Source: DAOTXL01 sp034434895
GTDB lineage: Bacteria > Chloroflexota > Anaerolineae > JAAYZQ01
NCBI GenBank assembly: GCA_034434895.1
Contig: DAOTYI010000241.1
Location: forward strand, 1-5,132
Reading direction: 5' to 3'
DNA length: 5,132 bases
Position numbers and translations under genes: made by a program. The notes under the pieces are model-generated. The model was not told the origin of the DNA. It saw only the letters and a list, made by a program, of their open reading frames with translations, and did not search any database. The number at the start of each line of letters is the position of its first letter. Position 1 is the first letter of the stretch. Positions 1 to 5,132 of this stretch are shown in pieces.

Positions 1-2284
1 TCGCCACCCCGGCTTCCAGCGCCCGGCGGGGCGGGCGGGCCGGGTTGCCCTCCAGGTGGACGGGGCGTAGCTCAATGCGGCCGCGCTCTGCGCTCGTGAC
101 CGGGTCATAGATGACGATCAGCGGTGTATAGTCGCCGGGAGGGGTGCCGGGCGGCAGCGGAATCTCGTAAGCATCGGCCACGATTTCGCCGGGCCGCCAG
201 GCGTCGGTGGGATAGGCTCCTCCCACCGGTTCGGCATCCACGGCGCCGATCACCCGCCCGCCGATCTCCCGCAGGCGGGCCGAAACCTTGAACCGCTCGC
301 CCAGCCCCTTCGGCGTGCGCCACCACAGCCGCAGCCGCGCCCAGGCCTGCCAGTGGCCCCGATGTTCGTGCAGATCGTAGCCCAGCAACCGCAGGCCCCG
401 GACCGGACTCTGTCCGACAAGCCGGGCCGAGGGGGGCAGTTCGTCGGATGGATCATCCACCCGGATGAGGGCCTCCAGGTATCCCCCCACATCTACCAGG
501 CCGGTGACGGCATCCAGGGTGTGCTCTCCGGTCAGGCCGGGGAGAGGACGGGTGAGATAGACGGCCCGGCCCCGGGCCAGGGCTGCCTCCACCGCCTGCT
601 GGCGGGCGGCTTCCTCGTCGGCGTGGATCGTCTCCACGTCGGCGCGCTGGCCTGTGGTCTCCTGAAAGTAACGCAGCAGGGTAATCTCGCCCCCCAGGCC
701 GATGATGGTGCTGCGGCCGTAGGGCAATTCCTGTTCCAGCACGTATTGGCCATAGTCGTGGACGATCCAGCGGCGGCTGAGGTCCAGGTCGGGGTAGTTG
801 CGGACGGCGATGGTCAGCGGTTGGACGACGGCGGAGAGGGCAAGAAGCAGGGAGCAAGAAGCAAGAAGACGGCGAAGGGCCAGACTCCGCCCCCGGAGGC
901 GGAGGAGGTCGAGGGCGTGGTCCAGGCCGGCGGCAAGCCAGACGGCGGCGATGAGGAAGGCTGGGATAAAAAACAGTTCCACATCGGGCACGCGGTAGAC
1001 GACGGCAAAGGCGGCGCAGGTGGCAAAGGCCAGACCGGTCAGGGCCAGGGCCTTTCTCCGCAATTTGCTCCCGCTGGACCACAGTCCAGCGGTGGCAGCG
1101 GACTGTGGTCCGCCTTGAGCACGTTTTGCTGCCAGGCTAACCAACCCTACCAGCGCCAGGGCAAGCCCCACCGGGCCGAACTGCTGCCAGAACAGCCCGC
1201 CGTAGAATGGGGCCTCCAGGTCGCGGGCCAGGGGATTGTCGCTCAGGAAAATGCTGTAGCCGCTGGCGGTCACCCACTGCCAGAAGCCGCGCCAGCTATG
1301 GGTGTAGGCACCGTCCAGAGAACCGATCTGGCCGCGCAGAGGCAGGTAGAGATAGAGAAGGAGAGGAAGCAGGAAGCACACAGCCAGGAGCACGGCCGGC
1401 CGGCTCAGGATCTGGAGCCAGCGGGGACGGTTGGGCTGTTCCGGCCCCAGCAGCGCCGCCCGGCTGAAGGCGCGCCGTTCGACGAGCAGGGCAAAGAGGA
1501 GCAAGGCCGGGGCCAGGAGCAGCACGGTGCGGTGGTGGGTCAGGCTCAGGCCATAGAGGGCCGCCAGGAGATACAGCAGCGGATTGAGCCGCAGGCGGCG
1601 TCTGGCCGGCACCGGCGGGAAGAAGCGGCGGTAGAGGGCGAATAGCCGATGGGCGAAGCGGCGGACAGCCGGCGGCAGCCGCAGCCAGACGCCCTCGCCC
1701 GGCAAAAAGAGCATCCCCCTGCCCCGGGGCATGGCCCATAGGAGGGAAAAGGGGGAGACCGGCCACAGCGGTTGCCGTGCCCAGCGCAGCGCCAGCCACA
1801 GCAGGGCAACGACAAAGGCTGTGTTCAGGGTATAGACCTCGGCGATGACCGACTGGGACCAGAAGACCGGCGAGACGGCCAGAGCCGCTGCTCCGATCAG
1901 TGCCGGCCAGCGGCGGCGGGTCAACTGCCGGGCGAGGGCGTAGAGCAGCGCCACCGTCAACGCCCCGGCCACCGCCGACAACAGGTTCACACTCCAGGCC
2001 ACATTGTGCCACGGTCCCAGGGTGGACAGCTTACCCAACAGGGTGTAGAGCGGATAGCCGGTCGGGTGGGCGATGGCCAGCCGGTGGGCGACCAGGGGGA
2101 ACTCCAGGCTGTCGTCAAACAGGGTGGCGACGGAAGGGGCCAGCGTCTGGAGGTAGAGGATCAAAGAAAGCAAGAAGCAGGAGACGGAAAGCAGCAGGTC
2201 GCCGAACCGGCCCCATGCCCTGTCTGCGATTCTGTGCAATCCATCAGCAAACGCCTGGCATGCAGATCTGCTCTTTTTCCCCAC
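1..2284 (-). CDS. DUF2723-family membrane glycosyltransferase (GT-C type), 3' end cut by the window edge
   Basis: The frame is open without a stop for 761 codons and leaves the window at base 1, so the C-terminus is missing. Numbering from the GTG at 2284: a membrane segment at about 30-48 is followed by an acidic DSLEF loop (58-62) and HPTGYPLY (73-80). FWSQS (141-145), AEVYTLN (148-154), THHRT (249-253) and a YRVPDVE loop (430-436) follow, with many hydrophobic segments to about residue 480. These are hallmarks of DUF2723 proteins, multi-pass enzymes related to protein O-mannosyltransferases that are thought to use lipid-linked sugars on the outer face of the membrane; the acidic loop residues are the likely catalytic site. 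From about 480 the chain looks soluble, and 631-755 (LLGYDL, YPTDAW, PPGDY) resembles the beta-rich domain common on Chloroflexota GT39-like proteins. The acceptor is unknown. An in-frame TAA lies at 2350-2348 and there is no ATG before residue 180 or so. GTG 2284 is preferred; TTG 2239 and TTG 2320 are alternatives, and none has a good ribosome binding site. It is divergent from the flotillin operon. Family call strong, start uncertain. Confidence 0.88.
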   Translation of the reverse strand, partial: MGKKSRSACQAFADGLHRIADRAWGRFGDLLLSVSCFLLSLILYLQTLAPSVATLFDDSLEFPLVAHRLAIAHPTGYPLYTLLGKLSTLGPWHNVAWSVNLLSAVAGALTVALLYALARQLTRRRWPALIGAAALAVSPVFWSQSVIAEVYTLNTAFVVALLWLALRWARQPLWPVSPFSLLWAMPRGRGMLFLPGEGVWLRLPPAVRRFAHRLFALYRRFFPPVPARRRLRLNPLLYLLAALYGLSLTHHRTVLLLAPALLLFALLVERRAFSRAALLGPEQPNRPRWLQILSRPAVLLAVCFLLPLLLYLYLPLRGQIGSLDGAYTHSWRGFWQWVTASGYSIFLSDNPLARDLEAPFYGGLFWQQFGPVGLALALVGLVSLAAKRAQGGPQSAATAGLWSSGSKLRRKALALTGLAFATCAAFAVVYRVPDVELFFIPAFLIAAVWLAAGLDHALDLLRLRGRSLALRRLLASCSLLLALSAVVQPLTIAVRNYPDLDLSRRWIVHDYGQYVLEQELPYGRSTIIGLGGEITLLRYFQETTGQRADVETIHADEEAARQQAVEAALARGRAVYLTRPLPGLTGEHTLDAVTGLVDVGGYLEALIRVDDPSDELPPSARLVGQSPVRGLRLLGYDLHEHRGHWQAWARLRLWWRTPKGLGERFKVSARLREIGGRVIGAVDAEPVGGAYPTDAWRPGEIVADAYEIPLPPGTPPGDYTPLIVIYDPVTSAERGRIELRPVHLEGNPARPPRRALEAGVA
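1076..1111. repeat. Perfect 12-base inverted repeat inside the DUF2723 gene
   Basis: GGACCACAGTCC (1076-1087) and GGACTGTGGTCC (1100-1111) are exact reverse complements separated by 12 bases. The palindrome is translated in frame as the hydrophilic Gly/Ser/Ala-rich stretch GGPQSAATAGLWSS, in a loop between membrane segments at about residues 392-405. It looks like a palindromic repeat unit that landed in a tolerant loop without breaking the frame. Whether it is dispersed elsewhere in the genome cannot be seen here. Confidence 0.75.
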
Positions 2285-2336
2285 GCGGCCAATGATACCA
2301 CAAGGCCGGGGTTCTGACAAAGTAAAGCCGGGTTCT

Positions 2337-2360
2337 GCACCCTCCCCTTACAGAGGGTGC
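2337..2360. other. Short perfect hairpin in the divergent intergenic region
   Basis: GCACCCTC (2337-2344) and GAGGGTGC (2353-2360) form an 8-bp perfect stem with an 8-base loop. Neither strand has a U-run immediately 3' of the stem, so it is not a convincing intrinsic terminator. It lies 52 bases upstream of the preferred start of the DUF2723 gene and may be in that gene's leader. Function unknown. Confidence 0.5.
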
Positions 2361-2377
2361 TTAAAAAGATCCCCTCT

Positions 2378-2480
2378 CACCGCAGAGGCGCAGAGAACGC
2401 GGAGGAATCATAAAAAACTTTGCGGTGCAATTCGGGACTTTTTCACCGCCCAGAGTGCAAAAACTGCAAAAGCACCGTCA
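2378..2480. repeat. Degraded dispersed repeat of the CACCGCAGAG type
   Basis: CACCGCAGAG (2378-2387) runs into a cgcagagaacgcggagg purine-rich tract and is closed by the near-inverse CTTTGCGGTG (2418-2427; nine of ten positions pair). A second, more decayed unit starts with CACCGCCCAGAG at 2444-2455 and continues with short tgcaaaa / ctgcaaaag iterations to about 2480. Sequences of this kind (caccgcagag, gcgcagagaacgc) are recalled as a widespread intergenic repeat in environmental bacteria, often mis-annotated as small proteins. The open frame across it (2292-2522) is attributed to the repeat and not to a gene. Confidence 0.6.
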
Positions 2481-2540
2481 GAAGGGAGTCAGGGGGCCGT
2501 CAGGCGTTTGAAGTGGGAGTGATCTATACTGGGGGTACAG

Positions 2541-2569
2541 TTGTCGCTTTGAATTATTGATGGTATAAT
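2541..2569 (+). promoter_or_regulatory. Predicted sigma-70 type extended -10 promoter for the nfeD-flotillin operon
   Basis: TTGTCG (2541-2546) is followed by 17 bases and then TATAAT (2564-2569), preceded by TGG to give an extended -10 motif. It lies in a locally AT-rich stretch unlike the GC-rich surroundings, and no comparable site was found closer to the NfeD start. Transcription would begin near 2576, giving a leader of about 310 nt that contains two palindromic elements. Confidence 0.65.
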
Positions 2570-2570
2570 G

Positions 2571-2708
2571 GCTCAACAATGTTCAATTCGACCTCACCCC
2601 TACCCCACGGCCCTCTTCCCCTCTCCGCGGCGGGGAGGGGAAGGGGGTTGAGGGATGGGGTGAGGTCCACCCTGACCGCCATTGGTGTTGATTGAACATT
2701 GTTTGTGC
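2571..2708. repeat. MITE-like palindromic element, copy A
   Basis: Terminal inverted repeats AACAATGTTCAAT (2575-2587) and ATTGAACATTGTT (2691-2703) match over 13 bases. Inside them GACCTCACCCC (2590-2600) pairs exactly with GGGGTGAGGTC (2657-2667), and a central stem CTTCCCCTCTCCGC (2615-2628) pairs with 2630-2643 with one mismatch around a one-base centre. The whole element of about 138 bases can fold into one long hairpin. No transposase frame lies inside, so it would be non-autonomous. No clear target-site duplication is seen. The right 58 bases recur inverted at the right edge of the window, which shows it is a repeated element. Confidence 0.8.
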
Positions 2709-2724
2709 GGACTGAAGGGGCTGG

Positions 2725-2875
2725 GCTTCGGAACAAGCCGGCCCGAGAGGGGTGTTCGAAGCAGAACATGGGCGTGGGGCGCCCCATTGCTCGGCGGGGG
2801 TCTGTGACCCCCGCCGGTGGGGGCCGCCAGGTCACAGACCCGGCGGGAGCAGCCCCGTTCTTCTGCTTCGGAAAC
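2725..2875 (+). repeat. Second large palindromic element in the operon leader, with alternative pairings
   Basis: CGAAGCAGAA (2757-2766) pairs perfectly with TTCTGCTTCG (2861-2870). Inside, GGTCTGTGACC (2799-2809) pairs perfectly with GGTCACAGACC (2830-2840), flanked by further imperfect pairing (GGGGC, TGCTC, GGCGGG arms) and capped by CCCCGCCGGTGGGG. A third segment, GCTTCGGAAC (2725-2734), can pair with GTTCGAAGC (2754-2762) instead, so two folds compete for the same strand. The 3' arm ends only a few bases before the ribosome binding site of the NfeD gene. It could be a dispersed palindromic repeat, an RNA control element, or both. Confidence 0.6.
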
Positions 2876-2877
2876 CC

Positions 2878-2886
2878 GGGAGGGGG
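2878..2886 (+). promoter_or_regulatory. Strong ribosome binding site that fixes the NfeD start
   Basis: GGGAGGGGG contains GGAGG at 2879-2883, five bases before the ATG at 2889. It selects this ATG over the upstream in-frame ATG at 2817, which lies inside the palindromic repeat, has no comparable site, and would add 24 residues of low-complexity sequence. Confidence 0.8.
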
Positions 2887-2888
2887 CC

Positions 2889-3524
2889 ATGCCTGACCTC
2901 AGTTGTGTCTATTTTGCCATGTTTCTGCTCGGCGTCGGGTATGCGTTGTTCATCCTGATCACCGGCGGCCTGTCCAATATTGACCTGCCTGATGTAGACA
3001 TAGAGATCCCCCAGATCGATCTGCCAGGTGACGTGGACATCCCCGGTGCCGACATCCACCTCGGCGGGCCGGACATCCCGGCCGGCGGGCTGGACGCGCC
3101 CGATGTCCAGGTGTCGCCCCTCAGCCCCATCACCATCGCCTCGTTCATCACCACCTTTGGCGGCATCGGCGTGTTGTGCCTCCAGTTTTTCGGCATTGAC
3201 CCTCGCCTGAGCCTGTTGTTTGCGGCCGCAGGAGGGCTGTTGATCTCTGGCCTCATGTTTCTGCTCTACAGCCAGGTCCTCGTCCGCGCTCAGGCATCGA
3301 GTGAGGTGCGCCGGGGCGAACTGATCGGCCTCCAGGCGGAGGTGACGGTGCCGATCGGCGAAACGGCGCCGGGCCAGGTGACCTATGTCACCAAATCGGG
3401 GCGGATGAGTTCGATGGCCCGGGCGGTGGACGGCCAGCCCATCCCACGCGGACAGTTCGTCCAGATCGTGCGGCTGATCGGCCAGGTCGCCCTGGTGAAA
3501 CCGATTGAGAAGGTGCAGGATTAA
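2889..3524 (+). CDS. NfeD-like membrane protein (short, YuaF/YqiJ type), flotillin partner
   Basis: A 211-aa protein with three predicted membrane segments: about 6-28, 81-101 and 107-128. A soluble C-terminal OB-fold of the NfeD type (about 143-206) follows, with VTVPIGE, a Gly-rich turn, RAVDGQPIPRG and VRLIG. It lacks the ClpP-like serine protease domain of long NfeD proteins, which matches the short forms encoded beside flotillins (YuaF in Bacillus, YqiJ in E. coli). Such proteins are thought to assist flotillin assembly or membrane microdomain function. Between segments 1 and 2 (residues 30-75) is an unusual acidic repeat with Asp-Ile/Leu-Pro units: NIDLP, DVDIEIP, QIDLP, GDVDIP, GADIHLGGP, DIPAGGLDAP. 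The start is set by GGAGG five bases upstream. The flotillin gene begins 35 bases after the stop, on the same strand with no terminator between, so they are very likely co-transcribed. Family call is confident; which side of the membrane the repeat faces is not resolved. Confidence 0.87.
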   Translation: MPDLSCVYFAMFLLGVGYALFILITGGLSNIDLPDVDIEIPQIDLPGDVDIPGADIHLGGPDIPAGGLDAPDVQVSPLSPITIASFITTFGGIGVLCLQFFGIDPRLSLLFAAAGGLLISGLMFLLYSQVLVRAQASSEVRRGELIGLQAEVTVPIGETAPGQVTYVTKSGRMSSMARAVDGQPIPRGQFVQIVRLIGQVALVKPIEKVQD

Positions 3525-3548
3525 AAAAGATACAGGATAAATAAGAGA

Positions 3549-3555
3549 GGGAGGG
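3549..3555 (+). promoter_or_regulatory. Ribosome binding site of the flotillin gene
   Basis: GGGAGGG (3549-3555) lies four bases before the ATG at 3560, in a purine-rich gap of 35 bases after the NfeD stop. It indicates independent, strong translation initiation of the second gene of the operon. Confidence 0.8.
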
Positions 3556-3559
3556 AAGT

Positions 3560-5050
3560 ATGGGGGGATTTTTGACCGTTCTGGTCGTCGTGGGCATCCT
3601 GTTTGTGCTCTTTGTCCTGGCCGGGTTCTGGGCCAGCCGCTACAAAAAGGTCGGCCCCAACCAGGTGCTGGTCATCTCTGGCCGGCGGCGGATGGCCATC
3701 AACCCGATGACCGGCCAGCGGGAAAAGGTCGGGTTCCGCGTGGTCAAGGGGGGTGGAACCGTGATCTGGCCGGTGCTGGAGCGGGTAGATGTTCTCTCGA
3801 TGGAGATCCTGACCATCGAGGTCGCGGTCAAGAATGTGTACACCGTCCAGGGGGTGCCGGTGCACGTGGATGGCGTGGCCCAGATCAAGATCCGGGGCGA
3901 TGACACCTCCATCTACACCGCCGCCGAGCAGTTCCTGTCCAAGGGGCCGGACGGGATCATCTATGTGGCCCACGAGACGTTGGCCGGTCACCTGCGGGCC
4001 ATCCTGGGCATGCTGACCGTCGAAGAGATTTACAAGGACCGCGATGCCTTTGCCCAGAAGGTGCTGGAGGTGTCGGCCAGCGACCTGGCCAACATGGGGC
4101 TGGAGATCGTCTCCTTTGTCATCAAAGATATCCGCGACGACAAGGAGTATCTGGACAGCCTGGGCCGCACCCGCACCGCCGAAGTCAAGCGCGATGCGGT
4201 CAAAGGGGAAGCCGAAGCCCAGCGCGACGCGACCATCGCCCAGGCCAACGCCGCCCGCGATGCCACCATCCAATCGGCCCGGGCGCGCCAGGAAGGCAAG
4301 ACCGCTGAATTCGAAGCCAACACCAAGATCGCCGAGGCGGAAAAGAACTATGCCGTGCAAAAAGCCGCCTACGACGAGGAGGTCAACCGCCGCCAGGTGC
4401 AGGCCGAGCTGGCCCGTACCCTTCAGGAAAAGATCACCACCCAGGAGATCAAGGCCCAGGAGGTGCAGATCGAGGTGGTGACCAAGCAGAAGCAGATCGA
4501 GGTCCAGGAACAGGAGGTCTTGCGCAAAGTCAGGGAACTGGAGGCCACCGTCCAAAAGCCGGCCGAGGCGGAAAAGTATCGCATCGAGACCCTGGCCAGC
4601 GCCAAGAAATACCAGATCGAGACCGAGGCCGCCGGCCAGGCAGAAGCGATCCGCCTGCAAGGTCAGGGGGAGGCGGACGCGACCAGGGCCCGGGGTCTGG
4701 CCCAGGCCGAGGTGATCAAGGCTCAAGGCTTTGCCGAGGCCGAGGCGATGGAGAAAAAGGCCGCGGCCTGGCAGCAGTACAACCAGGCGGCCATCATCCA
4801 ACAACTCATCGAGGCGCTGCCCAAGGTGGCGGCGGCCATTGCCCAGCCGCTGGCCCAGACCGACCGGATCGTGATCATCAACAGCGGGGGCGATGGGGCC
4901 GGCGCCGCCAGGGTCACCGCCGATGTGACCAACATCATCGCCCAGGTGCCGGCGACATTGGAGGCCCTGACCGGCGTCAACCTGGTGCAGATGCTCCAGA
5001 CCTTGCCGGGCATCGGCCAGGCGGCGCAGCAGAAACCGGCTGAGAAGTGA
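3560..5050 (+). CDS. Flotillin family protein (SPFH domain, YuaG/YqiK type)
   Basis: A 496-aa membrane scaffold protein, close to the usual length of bacterial flotillins such as YuaG/FloT. Residues 4-24 are one hydrophobic anchor. The SPFH/PHB domain covers about 25-200, starting with the typical KKVGPNQVLVISG and including VIWPVLERVDVLSMEI. Residues 205-400 form a long Ala/Glu/Lys/Gln-rich coiled coil with the flotillin signature QKPAEAEKYRIETLA (332-346) and repeated EA units (GQAEAIRLQGQGEADA, GFAEAEA). The C-terminal flotillin domain (about 410-480) contains PLAQTDRIVII and LTGVNLVQML and is followed by a short polar tail. Flotillins oligomerise under the membrane, order lipid microdomains and support signalling, secretion and envelope stress tolerance. 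The neighbouring NfeD gene is the classical partner. A palindromic repeat starts 18 bases after the stop and no intrinsic terminator with a U-run is visible before it. No key feature is missing. Highly confident family call. Confidence 0.95.
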   Translation: MGGFLTVLVVVGILFVLFVLAGFWASRYKKVGPNQVLVISGRRRMAINPMTGQREKVGFRVVKGGGTVIWPVLERVDVLSMEILTIEVAVKNVYTVQGVPVHVDGVAQIKIRGDDTSIYTAAEQFLSKGPDGIIYVAHETLAGHLRAILGMLTVEEIYKDRDAFAQKVLEVSASDLANMGLEIVSFVIKDIRDDKEYLDSLGRTRTAEVKRDAVKGEAEAQRDATIAQANAARDATIQSARARQEGKTAEFEANTKIAEAEKNYAVQKAAYDEEVNRRQVQAELARTLQEKITTQEIKAQEVQIEVVTKQKQIEVQEQEVLRKVRELEATVQKPAEAEKYRIETLASAKKYQIETEAAGQAEAIRLQGQGEADATRARGLAQAEVIKAQGFAEAEAMEKKAAAWQQYNQAAIIQQLIEALPKVAAAIAQPLAQTDRIVIINSGGDGAGAARVTADVTNIIAQVPATLEALTGVNLVQMLQTLPGIGQAAQQKPAEK

Positions 5051-5068
5051 TCCTCACGCCTGTCAGTA

Positions 5069-5132
5069 GCTCGACAATGTTAAATTAACATAAATGGCAG
5101 TCAGGGTGGACCTCACCCCATCCCCCAACCCC
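5069..5132. repeat. MITE-like palindromic element, copy B (inverted, cut by the window edge)
   Basis: Bases 5075-5132 align without gaps to the reverse complement of 2701-2644 in copy A with 52 of 58 identities, including an unbroken 25-base match across the tcagggtggacctcacccc core. The outermost GCTCGACAATGTTAAATT (5069-5086) also resembles the left end of copy A (GCTCAACAATGTTCAATT, 2571-2588; two mismatches), as expected for terminal inverted repeats. The tip holds a near-perfect AT-rich palindrome ATGTTAAATTAACAT (5077-5091), not perfect in copy A. The rest of the element lies outside the window. Confidence 0.8.

Noticed and set aside
840..866. Repeated GCAAGAAGCA words (840-849, 854-863, again at 2170-2179)
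   Set aside because: On the coding strand these are Leu/Cys/Ser/Phe codons of membrane segments, so hydrophobic codon use explains them without a mobile repeat.
353..1645. 430-codon open frame on the plus strand
   Set aside because: It is antisense to the DUF2723 gene, whose protein shows family motifs throughout. Its own translation is Gly/Gln/Glu-rich and low in complexity, typical of an antisense shadow in GC-rich DNA, with no recognisable domain.
1772..2317. 181-codon open frame on the plus strand
   Set aside because: It overlaps the N-terminal half of the DUF2723 gene in antisense, is rich in Gln/Gly/Arg, and has no domain.
2305..2337. Short direct repeat GCCGGGGTTCTG / GCCGGGTTCTG
   Set aside because: Only two imperfect copies of about 11 bases with no further structure; too little to call an operator or att site.
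2407..2412. TATGAT on the minus strand as a -10 box for the DUF2723 gene
   Set aside because: No acceptable -35 sequence was found at 15-18 bases, and the site falls inside a dispersed repeat. The promoter of that gene remains unidentified.
2292..2522. 76-codon open frame on the plus strand
   Set aside because: Its middle is the translated CACCGCAGAG-type repeat, a known source of false small proteins. No ribosome binding site was found.
2817..2888. Upstream in-frame ATG extending the NfeD protein by 24 residues
   Set aside because: The extension lies in the palindromic leader element and lacks a ribosome binding site, whereas the ATG at 2889 has GGAGG at ideal spacing directly before a membrane segment.
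3521..4804. 427-codon open frame on the minus strand
   Set aside because: It is antisense to the flotillin gene, and the translation is Leu/Asp/Gly/His-rich repetitive sequence mirroring the coiled-coil codons. It is a shadow.
5051..5074. Possible intrinsic terminator after the flotillin gene
   Set aside because: There is no stable stem followed by a T-run between the stop and copy B. Copy B could fold and act in its place, but its other half is outside the window.

Overview
This 5.1 kb GC-rich bacterial window holds one partial gene on the minus strand, a two-gene operon on the plus strand, and a repeat-dense intergenic region between them. The lineage cannot be proven from the sequence. 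The combination of a DUF2723-type membrane glycosyltransferase with a Chloroflexota-style C-terminal beta-rich domain, an NfeD/flotillin pair and many palindromic intergenic repeats fits Chloroflexota (Anaerolineae-like), and that is an inference.

Left part (1-2284, minus strand): one uninterrupted reading frame of at least 761 codons runs off the left edge. It has no in-frame ATG near its 5' end, so it must start at GTG or TTG. It carries the DUF2723 hallmarks: an acidic DSLEF loop after the first membrane segment, then HPTGYPLY, FWSQS, AEVYTLN and THHRT. A soluble beta-rich domain lies at the C-terminal end. A perfect 12-base inverted repeat sits inside it, in frame.

Middle part (2285-2888): no protein gene is supported here. 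In order it contains a short perfect hairpin, a degraded copy of a CACCGCAGAG-type dispersed repeat, and a good extended -10 promoter (TTGTCG, 17 bases, TATAAT). Next come a MITE-like palindromic element (copy A) that begins 2 bases after the TATAAT, and a second large hairpin element that ends just before a strong ribosome binding site. The last two lie in the predicted leader, about 310 nt long, of the downstream operon.

Right part (2889-5050, plus strand): a 211-aa NfeD-like membrane protein (three membrane segments and an OB-fold) is followed after 35 bases by a 496-aa flotillin (membrane anchor, SPFH domain, long coiled coil, flotillin C-terminus). This is the YuaF-YuaG / YqiJ-YqiK arrangement, which organises membrane microdomains and supports envelope stress tolerance. 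The NfeD protein has an unusual Asp-Ile/Leu-Pro repeat between its first two membrane segments.

Right edge (5069-5132): a second copy of the MITE-like element begins 18 bases after the flotillin stop, in the opposite orientation to copy A (52 of 58 positions match without gaps). The NfeD/flotillin operon is therefore bracketed by inverted copies of one element. The less ordinary signals are this bracketing, the structured leader with two alternative pairings, and the proline/aspartate repeat.
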